38,919 bases of DNA from Clostridiales bacterium (GCA_018374355.1 JAHAFI010000029.1:1-38919); one strand, 5' to 3'. Positions 24,820 through 33,490 are shown, counted from the first letter of the stretch. Notes: a model not told the origin generated them from the letters alone. Numbers and translations are program-made.

Positions 24820-24963
24820 GTAACTATTCAGGACCCTGTCCTTCATAGTCACGAATGCATGCACACAAACTGCATTTCATGCAGTTTGGCGCCCGTATGT
24901 CTCGGGATTGACTTGCATTTGCAAGTCAACACCTCGCGGGACAGTGACCTTCTGAACAGTTAC
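24820..24963 (-). repeat. Interspersed GCGCCAAA repeat, copy C, with terminal inverted repeats
   Basis: A 144-bp element bounded on the minus strand by GTAACTGTTCAG and CTGAATAGTTAC (11 of 12 positions paired). The pairing continues imperfectly inward to CTGTCC/GGACAG. The core GCGAGGTGTT, CCCGAGACATAC, GCGCCAAA is shared with copies A and B, and two internal hairpins (GACTTGC..GCAAGTC and AACTGCAT..ATGCAGTT) are present. It sits between the 27-residue leader frame and the CorC-type gene, 34 bp before the start codon. The whole element can fold as a three-armed structure in the mRNA. Confidence 0.85.
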
Positions 24964-25028
24964 CTTTTTTTCAATTGCAATTCCCGTCTTTTGTCTTTGA
25001 TAAAAACGCAAAAAGACACAGCCTGTAT

Positions 25029-25112
25029 CTACTCCCGCAGACACAGACTATGTCCCATAATCTTTATCATATCCTTCGATGGTGGCTTACAACTGTCGCC
25101 GTCGTCGTTCAT
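25029..25112 (-). CDS. Possible 27-residue leader peptide upstream of the CorC-type gene
   Basis: An ATG at 25112 with AAGGAGAG about 10 nt upstream opens a 28-codon frame. It begins MNDDGDSCKPPS, contains KDMIKIMGHS and stops with TAG at 25029. The DDGD and PP residues are typical of sequences that slow ribosomes, which is how Mg2+- or cation-linked leader peptides control expression. It lies about 30 nt after a predicted transcript start and about 240 nt before the CorC-type gene. Short hairpins follow: GTCTG/CAGGC overlapping the end of the frame, and GTCTTT/AAAGAC just after it. I cannot confirm translation or conservation; it resembles no peptide I can name with certainty. Confidence 0.45.
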   Translation of the reverse strand: MNDDGDSCKPPSKDMIKIMGHSLCLRE

Positions 25113-25149
25113 AATGTCTGTTCTCTCCTTCATCTCATGATTCGATGGT

Positions 25150-25178
25150 AGTTTAACAATTATAAACAGCGATGTCAA
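25150..25178 (-). promoter_or_regulatory. Putative promoter of the CorC-type leader
   Basis: On the minus strand a perfect TTGACA (25178-25173), a 17-nt spacer and TAAACT (25155-25150); a TATAAT at shorter spacing overlaps the spacer. The transcript would begin near 25143 and carry a leader of about 360 nt before the start codon at 24786. The nonamer ACCATCGAA occurs at the start of this leader and again inside the 27-codon frame. Confidence 0.55.
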
Positions 25179-25217
25179 TTCAGACAGAAAATCCTTAGCC
25201 AAAAATTAACCGGAATC

Positions 25218-25244
25218 GTTACTGTTCACTCCGTTCACAGTAAC
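25218..25244. repeat. Short palindrome related to the repeat-element ends
   Basis: GTTACTGT and ACAGTAAC form a perfect 8-bp stem around TCACTCCGTTC, flanked by CCGG on both sides. It resembles the palindromic right part of copy A and the ends of copy C. Being 7 bp past the stop of the 25251 gene, it may serve as that gene's transcript end. Confidence 0.6.
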
Positions 25245-25250
25245 CCGGAA

Positions 25251-25508
25251 TCAGCCCTGAACCGCCATATCCGGCCAGCTCAGTATCAGATCGGAAACCT
25301 CCTGCTCATAATCCCCAAAGATGTCAATGCTTCTTCCCGCATGTTTTACATTGGTTTCCACGCCCCAGACTCCGTTGTCGCAAAATTCCCAGATATGGTA
25401 CCGCAGACCGCGGAACTGGAAATCCAGACTTCCCCGTCCTTCGTCCTCCACATAAGTAAAGATGATATTTTTCTTTGTCAGCGCTTCCTGTATTTTTTCC
25501 AACCGCAT
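25251..25508 (-). CDS. Small conserved-looking protein of unknown function
   Basis: An 85-residue soluble protein starting MRLEKIQEALTKKNIIFTYV, with an acidic DEGRGSLDF turn and an aromatic stretch GLRYHIWEFCDNGVWGVETN. The pattern suggests a compact alpha-beta fold with no membrane segment. I do not recognise a domain with a known activity, though similar short proteins seem common in Lachnospiraceae. The ATG at 25508 has a purine-rich AAAGGAAG upstream; the in-frame start at 25553 would overlap the end of the MATE gene. It lies 52 nt after that gene on the same strand and is probably co-transcribed. Confidence 0.75.
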   Translation of the reverse strand: MRLEKIQEALTKKNIIFTYVEDEGRGSLDFQFRGLRYHIWEFCDNGVWGVETNVKHAGRSIDIFGDYEQEVSDLILSWPDMAVQG

Positions 25509-25559
25509 AGCTTTGTTCTTCCTTTCCTTTTCTCTTTTTATGTTCACGGGCACTGGCTG

Positions 25560-26927
25560 TTACTGCACACTTCCCACTCTGGCCCAAGGGCCCTTTTTTC
25601 TCTTCCATACCACTGCAAAGCAGATGGCGTGTATTGCGAAAGTAACCGTCCATGTAACCGGGTATGACAGGTACAGGACAAACAGGGTGGGTTTCCATGC
25701 AAATACTGTAAAAATCCACAGTACTCTCAATCCGCAGGCTCCTGCCAGAGATACCAGCATCGGCATAATGGAATAGCCCATTCCTCTTAATATTCCCACA
25801 GCCACATCCATCATTCCGCAGAGAAAATAAATCTGGCAGATCATCTGCAGTCTGGACATTCCGCACTCTATCACTTCCGGATCAGAGGAGTAAATGGACA
25901 GAAGCTGGGGACCCATCCGATAGCCCAGATTACCAAGCACAGCTCCCACAACAAATACAATGATCATGCACTGCATGACAATCTTTGGAATTCTGTCTCT
26001 TCTTCCGCCGCCCACATTCTGGCTGGTGAAGCTGAGAGCTGTCTGGTAAACCGCATTCATGGAGGTGTAGACGAATCCCTCAATGTTGCTGGCCGCTGTA
26101 TTTCCGGCCATGACAGTAGAGCCGAAGGAGTTTACCGAAGACTGGATCAGAATGTTGGAAATCGAGAAAACCGCTCCCTGCAGCCCCGCCGGAAGTCCGA
26201 TCTGAACGATACGGATCAGCTTTACCTTGTGAATCCGCAGGTTATGCAGATTCAGTTGGTACATTCCCTCACTCTTTACAAGGCATCTCACGATCAGTAC
26301 TGCCGAGATCACCTGTGAAATCACTGTAGCTGTGGCAACTCCCGCAACGCCCATATGAAATCCGATCACGAAAATCAGATTCAGGATTACATTTACCACG
26401 CCTGCAGCCAGCAGATAGTAAAGAGGTCTTCTGGTATCCCCGATGGCTCTTAAAACCGCCGCCCCGAAGTTATATACCAGCATAGCCGGCATCCCCAAGA
26501 AGTAGATCTGTGTGTACAAAACCGCCTGATCCAGTACATCTTCCGGGGTATCCATCCATTCCAGCATCTTTCCTGCAAATGCAAGACCTGCTCCGATCAG
26601 GATAATCCCACCGATGATTCCCAGCAAAATGGAAGTATGTACCGTTTCCTGCACATTTTTTTCGTCCCTTGCCCCGAAATACTGGGCCACCAAAACATTG
26701 GTTCCGATGGAAAAACCGATAAACACATTTACAAACAGATTAATCAAAGCTCCGGTAGAACCCACCGCCGCCAACGCCTGATTTCCGGAAAATTTTCCTA
26801 CTACCACGATATCTGCGGCGTTAAACAAAAGCTGCAGAATCCCCGACAGCATCAATGGAAGTGCAAAGACCAGCAATTTTCCCAGCAGGGGGCCGTTGCA
26901 CATGTCCATTTCATATGATTTTTTCAT
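25560..26927 (-). CDS. MATE family efflux transporter
   Basis: A 455-residue protein of the DinF/NorM-like MATE superfamily with about 12 membrane segments. It starts MKKSYEMDMCNGPLLGKLLV, then FALPLMLSGILQLLFNAADI, a hallmark of the Firmicute MATE group that differs from the copy at 121-1482. It probably exports toxic or metabolic organic cations with Na+ or H+ as driving ion. GGAAG precedes the ATG. It begins only 33 bp after the stop of the first GH38 gene on the same strand, with no terminator visible between them, so read-through from the mannosidase promoter is possible. The small unknown gene follows it. Confidence 0.93.
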   Translation of the reverse strand: MKKSYEMDMCNGPLLGKLLVFALPLMLSGILQLLFNAADIVVVGKFSGNQALAAVGSTGALINLFVNVFIGFSIGTNVLVAQYFGARDEKNVQETVHTSILLGIIGGIILIGAGLAFAGKMLEWMDTPEDVLDQAVLYTQIYFLGMPAMLVYNFGAAVLRAIGDTRRPLYYLLAAGVVNVILNLIFVIGFHMGVAGVATATVISQVISAVLIVRCLVKSEGMYQLNLHNLRIHKVKLIRIVQIGLPAGLQGAVFSISNILIQSSVNSFGSTVMAGNTAASNIEGFVYTSMNAVYQTALSFTSQNVGGGRRDRIPKIVMQCMIIVFVVGAVLGNLGYRMGPQLLSIYSSDPEVIECGMSRLQMICQIYFLCGMMDVAVGILRGMGYSIMPMLVSLAGACGLRVLWIFTVFAWKPTLFVLYLSYPVTWTVTFAIHAICFAVVWKRKKGPWARVGSVQ

Positions 26928-26960
26928 AATGTAACTTCCTTCTTCCCGTCCTCGTTTTTC

Positions 26961-29900
26961 TTATAAGTATATCTTAAATGTTCTGATCTCGAATGGTTTT
27001 ACATCGAAGTTCACAGATGCCCCTTCTGCTGCCTCACCGCAGTCATGCTCCAGCAGGTTACACGGCACGATCCGTTTTACCGGGAACTCTGATTCCAGTG
27101 TTACCTTCTGGCTGCCGCCCAGACATTCGTGGAGTCTCACAATCAGGCAGTCTTCATCCTCTGCTTTTTTCACCACATCAATCTGAACTGCGTCTGTGGA
27201 TACCTTTACAATCTTTCTCTGATCTGCAAATGCACCGCAGACTGCCTGTGCCGAAAGATTCATCTGGTTTGCAGCCTGAATGGTTCCACCCTCCACCGGG
27301 GTTCCCGTATGCGGGAACAGCGCGTAAACAAAATCATGTTCTCCCATATCCGCAGAGGTATCCGGGTGTTTTGCACTCTTTAACAGACTCAGCTTCATGC
27401 CGTTGTCCTTGATGCTGTAGCCGTATTTGCAGTTATTTAACAGGCTGACGCCGTATCCGTTTTCGGAAAGGTCTGCCCATTTGTGGCCGCAGACTTCAAA
27501 TCTCGCCCAATCCCAGCTATTGTTCCAATGAGTGGGACGTTCCACATGACCGAACTGAATATCATAAGTAGCCTTTGTAGAACGGATGTCGGTATAGAAA
27601 GCAGCTTTCAGCAGTCTGTGTTCCTCATGCCAGTCCACATGGGTGATAAAATCGATTCTTCTGGAATCCTTGTAAACAGTCATGTCCTGACAGATTTTGG
27701 AATTGTGATACTGATAAGTAAAGCGCACCACTGCTTTCAGCTTGCCGTTTTCCAGTAATTCCGGCGCTTTCGCCTGTTTTACCGTTTCCATCTTCTCAGT
27801 ATAGAAAATATCAATATCCCACGCATCATAATTTACCGGCTTGTCCTCGTAGATTTCAAGCACATTGCCCAGTTGTCCCTCTTTCAGTACCGGACGTTCT
27901 GCCTCTTTGTCGAAAATACGGCTGAGCTGTCCCTCTTCGTTCCATGCAATGGTATAATACGGTGTTTCCAGCACATTTCCTTCCAGTGTAAATGAAGGCT
28001 GCTCCTCCTCTTTCTGCCCCGGCACAAAGGTAACGCTGACTGCTCCGAACGGCTGTACCGGAACCAGCACTTCATAGCCGCCCTCGTATCTTTGAGCCTC
28101 CAGCGGCTGTCCCTGATCATCCACAAAGCTTCCTTCTCCCTGTTCCGGAATCAGAACCAGTTCTTTTCCTCCAAAGCTGTTGGTGGAATATACACTGTAA
28201 GTATGCTCTTTCGCTTTGGTTACCGTCTCCAGCGCCTCTTTCAGCACATGATCTGCCCGTTCTTCTGCCACACCGTAATTGATGTGGGAATCTTCATATA
28301 CCTCATGGATGGAAGATCCCGGAATAATGTCGTGGAACTGATGCAGCAGCACACATTCCCAACTGTCGTTCAGCTCCTGCTGGGCGTAATTTCCTCCCAG
28401 AATATAGGCCAGAGAGGAGAGCCATTCGATCTGGGCCAGTTTATTTTCCAGATGGCGGTTGGTTTTCTTATTATAAGCCTGAGAGGTGTAGGTTCCTCTG
28501 TGATATTCCAGATAGAGTTCTCCGTCCCATGTATGTACATAGCGGTCTGTATTCTCTACATTTTCATGCATTTTGCGGAAGAACTCTCCTGCCTGTACCG
28601 ACTTCACATGGGGAAGTCCCGGAATCACATCCATGGCCCGGCGCATTTCCAGCATATCTCTGGTAACTCCGCCGCCTCCGTCTCCGAATCCGTAGGAAAT
28701 CAGGGTATCCTTGCTCAGTTCTTTATTTTTGAATTTTTTCCAGCTTCCCAAAACGGCGTGAGGTGTAACAAATCCATTGTAAGTGGCGTATCTGGTAGAG
28801 CTGTCCTGTCCCTCGCTGGGGGTATTTACAAAGTAGGTAAGGATTTCGGTTCCGTCGATACCTCTCCATTTGAACAGATCATCGGGAATACTGTTGTACT
28901 GGTTCCAACTGATCTTTGTAGTCATAAAGGTATCGATCTCACACTGTTTCAGAATCTGAGGCAGGGCCCAGCTATAGCCGAATACATCGGGAAGCCACAG
29001 ATATTCACATTTTTTGCCAAATTCTCTTTCCAGAAAACGGGTTCCGTGAAGGAACTGACGCACCAGCGCCTCACCGGAGGAAATATTACAGTCGGCTTCC
29101 ACCCACATACCGCCGTCCGGTTCCCATTTTCCTTCTGCCGCTTTCTGTTTGATCTTTTCATACAGTTCCGGGCAGTCCTCTTTTACATATTTATACAACT
29201 GAGGCTGGGTCTGCAGGAAAATATATTCATCGTACAATTCCATCAGACGAAGTACAGTGGAGAAGGAACGCTGTGCCTTTTCCCTCGTATGTTTCAGACG
29301 CCACAGCCATGCTACGTCGATATGGGTATGGCCGACTACATTTACGGTCACATCGGTATTTTTCTCAAGACAATCCAGCTCCGCCATCAGCACATCGTGG
29401 GCTTTCTCTGCTGTCTCATAGAATGCTTCCCCGTCCCAGTTGATGCATTTCAGCGCACGGTCCAAAGCGCTCACCAGATTTTCATACTGCTCATTTTCCT
29501 GCGGCAGAAGAACTAATGTCTCCGTAATGGCTCTTGCAAAATAATAAAGCTCGTCTGTCTTTTTGTGCAGATACGCCAGATCGGCCTGTTTGCACTGATG
29601 GAAGAACGTGCGGTGAGGGCCGCCCCCTTCCAGTCCTGTCCACAGAAGGAAGGTCAGACGTACCTCTTTTCCCTCTTCCCCCTGAAAAATAACCTCTTTG
29701 TGGTTGGTGTCCACACCCTGATAAGGATGTCCGTCCACATACAGCAGAGATTCAAATCCGCTGTTATATCCTCCTCCGGTCTCGCCGAAATCAAATAAAC
29801 CCACAACCTCTGCGCCATTTATGCTTTCCGGCAGTTTCACCTTCTTTTCAACCCACAGATACCGGTCTCTTCCCACGAAGGAATCATTGATTCCAAATGG

Positions 29901-30056
29901 TTCTCCTTCGATTCTTTCCGGCAGCTCATGGTAATGCTCCGCCTCCAAAAGATCCCCTTCCATAGATACAAACGGTGCGATACACTGATGTCCGAAGTAT
30001 CTGCGCTGTCCTAATTCTTCCACTCTTCTTTTAAATTTGTCAATGGTAAAAAACAT
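26961..30056 (-). CDS. GH38 alpha-mannosidase, downstream copy
   Basis: A 1031-residue cytosolic glycoside hydrolase of family 38, which removes alpha-linked mannose with retention of configuration and uses a bound divalent metal (zinc in the best-studied members). An N-terminal beta domain (1-235) is followed by the catalytic barrel with HTHIDVAWLW (H243, H245, D247 predicted metal ligands) and the nucleophile segment WLPDVFGYSWALPQIL (D357). Large beta domains follow, including SSIHEVYEDSH. No signal peptide. I start at the ATG at 30056 because AGGAGG lies just upstream and the paralogue begins identically; an in-frame start at 30095 adds 13 residues. It is a tandem copy of the next gene, with 79 of the first 100 residues identical. 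Confidence 0.96.
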   Translation of the reverse strand: MFFTIDKFKRRVEELGQRRYFGHQCIAPFVSMEGDLLEAEHYHELPERIEGEPFGINDSFVGRDRYLWVEKKVKLPESINGAEVVGLFDFGETGGGYNSGFESLLYVDGHPYQGVDTNHKEVIFQGEEGKEVRLTFLLWTGLEGGGPHRTFFHQCKQADLAYLHKKTDELYYFARAITETLVLLPQENEQYENLVSALDRALKCINWDGEAFYETAEKAHDVLMAELDCLEKNTDVTVNVVGHTHIDVAWLWRLKHTREKAQRSFSTVLRLMELYDEYIFLQTQPQLYKYVKEDCPELYEKIKQKAAEGKWEPDGGMWVEADCNISSGEALVRQFLHGTRFLEREFGKKCEYLWLPDVFGYSWALPQILKQCEIDTFMTTKISWNQYNSIPDDLFKWRGIDGTEILTYFVNTPSEGQDSSTRYATYNGFVTPHAVLGSWKKFKNKELSKDTLISYGFGDGGGGVTRDMLEMRRAMDVIPGLPHVKSVQAGEFFRKMHENVENTDRYVHTWDGELYLEYHRGTYTSQAYNKKTNRHLENKLAQIEWLSSLAYILGGNYAQQELNDSWECVLLHQFHDIIPGSSIHEVYEDSHINYGVAEERADHVLKEALETVTKAKEHTYSVYSTNSFGGKELVLIPEQGEGSFVDDQGQPLEAQRYEGGYEVLVPVQPFGAVSVTFVPGQKEEEQPSFTLEGNVLETPYYTIAWNEEGQLSRIFDKEAERPVLKEGQLGNVLEIYEDKPVNYDAWDIDIFYTEKMETVKQAKAPELLENGKLKAVVRFTYQYHNSKICQDMTVYKDSRRIDFITHVDWHEEHRLLKAAFYTDIRSTKATYDIQFGHVERPTHWNNSWDWARFEVCGHKWADLSENGYGVSLLNNCKYGYSIKDNGMKLSLLKSAKHPDTSADMGEHDFVYALFPHTGTPVEGGTIQAANQMNLSAQAVCGAFADQRKIVKVSTDAVQIDVVKKAEDEDCLIVRLHECLGGSQKVTLESEFPVKRIVPCNLLEHDCGEAAEGASVNFDVKPFEIRTFKIYL

Positions 30057-30173
30057 GGTTTTCCTCCTGTCATTACAGTTTTTCTTACTGCTCACCCCTG
30101 CATATGTAATTCTTTCTGAAATAATGCAAATTCAGTATACGTCAAAACCCCTGCTGTTTCTATCAGCTTAATA

Positions 30174-30198
30174 CACAAAAAAAATTTATCTTTTTGTA
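30174..30198 (-). promoter_or_regulatory. Candidate AraC operator upstream of the downstream GH38 gene
   Basis: A 25-bp A/T-rich site ending CTTTTTGTA (plus strand) that matches 20 of 25 positions of the site at 33466-33490, upstream of the other GH38 gene. Both are followed, toward their genes, by ATTAA and further on by TTTGCATTAT. Conservation between otherwise diverged upstream regions suggests a shared regulator site. Confidence 0.55.
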
Positions 30199-30237
30199 GC
30201 ATTTACTCATGCGCCCCTGAATTATATATGAAAAGAA

Positions 30238-30286
30238 AGCGCAGGACGCGGCTTCCACTTCACATGGGAAATCCTCATCCTGCGCT
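30238..30286 (-). terminator. Terminator after the upstream GH38 gene
   Basis: A 9-bp stem AGCGCAGGA (30238-30246) with TCCTGCGCT (30278-30286) and a long loop. On the minus strand it is followed by TTCTTTTCAT. It lies 7 bp past the stop of the gene at 30293, so the two GH38 genes appear to be separate transcription units, each with its own operator. Confidence 0.75.
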
Positions 30287-30292
30287 GAAAGC

Positions 30293-33200
30293 TTACAGGT
30301 ACAATTTAAAGTTTTTGATTTCGAACGGTTTTACGTCGAAAGTAACTGCTGAGCCTTCCACTGCATCGCCGCAGTCATGCTCAATCAGGTTACACGGCAC
30401 GATCCGTTTTACCGGGAAGTCGGAAGCCAGTTCTACCTTGTGGCTGCCGCCTCTGCACTCATGCATTCTGACAACCAGACAGTCCTCGTCCTCCGCTTTC
30501 TTCACAACATCAATCTGTACGTTGTGGTCAGAAACCTTCACAATCTTTCTTTCATCTGCGAATTTTCCGCAGATAACCTGTGCCGGAAGATTCAGTCTGT
30601 TTGCTTCCTCAATCGTTCCGCCATCCACAACGGTTCCCATATGAGGATACAGAGAATAGATCACATCATGCTCACCCATATCCGCAGAGGTATCCGGTTC
30701 TTTGGCACTCTTTAAGAGCGTCAGTTTTATTCCATTGTCCTTGATGCTGTGACCGTACTTGCAGTCATTTAACAGGCTCACGCCGTATCCTGTCTCAGAC
30801 AGATCGGCCCATTTATGTCCGCAGACCTCGAATCTTGCCCAATCCCAGCTATTATTCCAGTGGGTCGGTCTCTCTACATGTCCGAACTGGATATCGTAGG
30901 TTGCCTTTGTGGAACGGATGTCGGTATAGAATGCTGTTTTCAGCAGTCTGTGGTCTTCCTGCCAGTCCACATGGGTCTTGAAGTCAATTCTTCTGGAATC
31001 CTTGTACACGATCATATCCTGAACGATTTCGGATTTGTGATAGCTGTAGGTAAAGCGGATCACTGCTTTCAGGTTTCCGTTTTCCACTACCTCCGGAGCT
31101 TTCGCCAGCTTTACGATCTCCATTTTTTCCGTATAGAAAATGTCGATATCCCATGCGTCAAAGTTGATCGGCTTGTCCTCGTAGATTTCCAGAACGTTGC
31201 CCATCTGGCCTTCCTTCAATACAGATCTTGATGCCTCTTTGTCATACAGTCTGGTCAGTTGTCCGTCTTCATTCCACTGGATGGAGTAGTACGGTGTTTC
31301 CAGTGTATTTCCTTCAACCGCAAATACGGAAGCTTCCGTTTCTTTCGCAGACGGCTGGAAAGTAACGGTAACTGATGCAAATGGTTCTGTCTCTACCAGA
31401 ACTTCGTATCCATTTTCTGTTTTCTGGGCTTCCAGAGCATTTCCGTTTCCATCTGTAAATACGCCCTCTTCCTGTTCCGGAATCAGAACCAGTTCTTTTC
31501 CGCCGTAGCTGTTGGTGGAGTATACGCTGTAGGTATGATCAGCAGCTTCTGTAATCTTTTCCAGAACCTGTTCTTTTACTTTGTCGGCACGCTCTTCTGC
31601 CACACCGTAGTTTACATGAGAATCCTCATATACTTCGTGGATGGAAGATCCCGGAATGATGTCGTGGAACTGATGCAGCAGCACGCATTCCCAACTGTCA
31701 TTCAATTCCTGCTGTGCGTACTCACCGCCTAAGATATACGCCATAGAGGACAGCCACTCAATCTGCGCCAGTTTATTTTCCAGATGGCGGTTGGTTTTCT
31801 TGTTGTAAGCCTGAGAGGTATAGGTTCCTCTGTGGTATTCCAGATAAAGCTCTCCGTCCCATGTATGTACGTAACGGTCTGTATTTTCCACATTGTCATG
31901 CATTTTGCGGAAGAATTCTCCTGCCTGTACGGTTTTTACATTTGGCAGTCCCGGAATGGCATCCATCGCCCGGCGCATCTCCAGCATATCTCTGGTAACT
32001 CCGCCGCCGCCGTCTCCGTAACCGTAGGAAATCAGGGTATCTTTGCTCAGCTCTTTATTTTTGAATTTCTTCCAGCTTCCGATAACGGAATGAGGTGTCA
32101 CCATTCCGTTATAAGTGGAAAATCTGGTGTCCATATCCTGCTCTTCATCCGGAGTATCCACGAAATAGGTAAGGATTTCTGTTCCGTCAATACCTCTCCA
32201 TTTGAACAGATCATCAGGAATGCTGTTAAACTGGTTCCAACTGATCTTTGTAGTCATAAAGGTGTTAATTTCACACTGTTTCAGAATCTGCGGCAGCGCC
32301 CAGCTATAGCCGAATACATCCGGCAGCCACAGATATTCGCATTTTTTTCCAAATTCTCTTTCTATGAAACGGGTTCCGTGAAGGAACTGACGTACCAGCG
32401 CTTCGCCGGAAGAGATATTACAGTCAGCCTCTACCCACATGCCGCCGTCCGGTTCCCATTTTCCTTCTGCCACTTTCTGTTTGATTTTTTCATACAGCTC
32501 CGGGCAGTCCTCTTTTACGTATTTGTACAACTGAGGCTGAGTCTGCAGGAACACATACTCATCGTACAGCTCCATCAGACGAAGTACGGTGGAGAAGGAA
32601 CGCTGTGCCTTTTCTCTTGTATGTTTCAGTCTCCACAGCCATGCTACGTCGATATGGGTGTGTCCTACTACGTTGACCGTCACATCGGTATGCTTTTCCA
32701 GTCTGTCCAGCTCTGCCATCAGTACGTCATGGGCTTTCTCCGCAGTTTCATAGAAGGATTCTTCATCCCAGTTGATGCAGCAAAGCGCCTTATTTAAAGC
32801 TGCTGTCAGATCTTCATATCTTTCATCATCTTTCGGAAGCAGCACCAGTGTCTCGGTGATTGCTTTTGCAAAATAGTAAAGTTCATCGGTTTTCTTATGC
32901 AGATAAGCCAAATCTGCCTGTTTGCACTGATGGAAGAATGTACGGTGAGGGCCGCCGCCTTCCAGACCTGTCCACAGAAGGAAGGTCAGACGGGCATCTT
33001 TTCCCTCTTCGCCCTGAAAAATAACCTCATTGTGGTTGGTGTCTACGCCCTGATAAGGATGTCCGTTCAGGTACAGCATGGATTCAAATCCGCTGTTATA
33101 TCCTCCTCCGGTTTCACCGAAGTTAAATAAGCCTACAACCTCACAGCCTTCTTTTGCTTCCGGCAGGTTTACTTCTTTCTCGATCCAGAGATAACGGTCT

Positions 33201-33388
33201 CTTCCGATAAAGGAATCGTTGATACCGAAGTCTGCACCTTCGATTTTTTCCGGCAGTCCATGGTAATGTTCATCCTTTGTAAGGCCGCCTTCCATGGATG
33301 TAAAAGGAGCGATACACTGGTGTCCGAAATATCTTTTTCTTCCCAGTTCTTCTACTCTTCTTTTGAATTTGTCGATCTCAAAAAACAT
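30293..33388 (-). CDS. GH38 alpha-mannosidase, upstream copy
   Basis: A 1031-residue GH38 enzyme with the same architecture as the gene at 26961: N-terminal domain, HTHIDVAWLWRLKHTREKAQ (D247), WLPDVFGYSWALPQILKQCE (D357), then the C-terminal beta domains. Catalytic and metal residues are intact in both copies, and the barrel is nearly invariant. Differences gather in the beta domains (residues about 640-720), where substrate preference may differ. Lack of a signal peptide places it in the cytoplasm, consistent with import by the ABC system at 35664-38789. AGGAGG lies before the ATG. It is divergent from the AraC gene, with 245 bp between the starts. Confidence 0.96.
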   Translation of the reverse strand: MFFEIDKFKRRVEELGRKRYFGHQCIAPFTSMEGGLTKDEHYHGLPEKIEGADFGINDSFIGRDRYLWIEKEVNLPEAKEGCEVVGLFNFGETGGGYNSGFESMLYLNGHPYQGVDTNHNEVIFQGEEGKDARLTFLLWTGLEGGGPHRTFFHQCKQADLAYLHKKTDELYYFAKAITETLVLLPKDDERYEDLTAALNKALCCINWDEESFYETAEKAHDVLMAELDRLEKHTDVTVNVVGHTHIDVAWLWRLKHTREKAQRSFSTVLRLMELYDEYVFLQTQPQLYKYVKEDCPELYEKIKQKVAEGKWEPDGGMWVEADCNISSGEALVRQFLHGTRFIEREFGKKCEYLWLPDVFGYSWALPQILKQCEINTFMTTKISWNQFNSIPDDLFKWRGIDGTEILTYFVDTPDEEQDMDTRFSTYNGMVTPHSVIGSWKKFKNKELSKDTLISYGYGDGGGGVTRDMLEMRRAMDAIPGLPNVKTVQAGEFFRKMHDNVENTDRYVHTWDGELYLEYHRGTYTSQAYNKKTNRHLENKLAQIEWLSSMAYILGGEYAQQELNDSWECVLLHQFHDIIPGSSIHEVYEDSHVNYGVAEERADKVKEQVLEKITEAADHTYSVYSTNSYGGKELVLIPEQEEGVFTDGNGNALEAQKTENGYEVLVETEPFASVTVTFQPSAKETEASVFAVEGNTLETPYYSIQWNEDGQLTRLYDKEASRSVLKEGQMGNVLEIYEDKPINFDAWDIDIFYTEKMEIVKLAKAPEVVENGNLKAVIRFTYSYHKSEIVQDMIVYKDSRRIDFKTHVDWQEDHRLLKTAFYTDIRSTKATYDIQFGHVERPTHWNNSWDWARFEVCGHKWADLSETGYGVSLLNDCKYGHSIKDNGIKLTLLKSAKEPDTSADMGEHDVIYSLYPHMGTVVDGGTIEEANRLNLPAQVICGKFADERKIVKVSDHNVQIDVVKKAEDEDCLVVRMHECRGGSHKVELASDFPVKRIVPCNLIEHDCGDAVEGSAVTFDVKPFEIKNFKLYL

Positions 33389-33465
33389 AATGTTTCCTCC
33401 TGATATAAAACATACTTTGTTGTTTAATATAATGCAAAACTACTTTATTTTCCATGGGATTAATG

Positions 33466-33490
33466 TACAAAAAATATATTTATTTTTGTA
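33466..33490 (-). promoter_or_regulatory. Candidate AraC operator in the GH38-araC divergent region
   Basis: A 25-bp inverted repeat TACAAAAA..TTTTTGTA with 8-bp perfect arms, about 80-100 bp upstream of the GH38 start codon. A similar site precedes the second GH38 gene (30174-30198). No strong -35/-10 pair is visible for GH38 between this site and the ribosome site; TTGTAC then TAAAGT with 17-nt spacing is the best. A weak promoter fits activator dependence. Confidence 0.6.

Noticed and set aside
24787..25150. Known riboswitch (cyclic di-AMP ydaO or Mg2+ M-box) in the CorC-type leader
   Set aside because: I could not find the conserved landmarks of these classes by eye; a covariance-model search would be decisive.
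28092..29516. 474-codon frame antisense to the downstream GH38 gene, and similar frames at 31784-32797
   Set aside because: They mirror the codon pattern of the GH38 genes on the opposite strand and lack ribosome sites and recognisable domains.
26961..33388. GH38 duplication as an assembly artefact
   Set aside because: The copies differ at about one residue in five in the part I counted, with separate upstream regions and terminators, so they are true paralogues.
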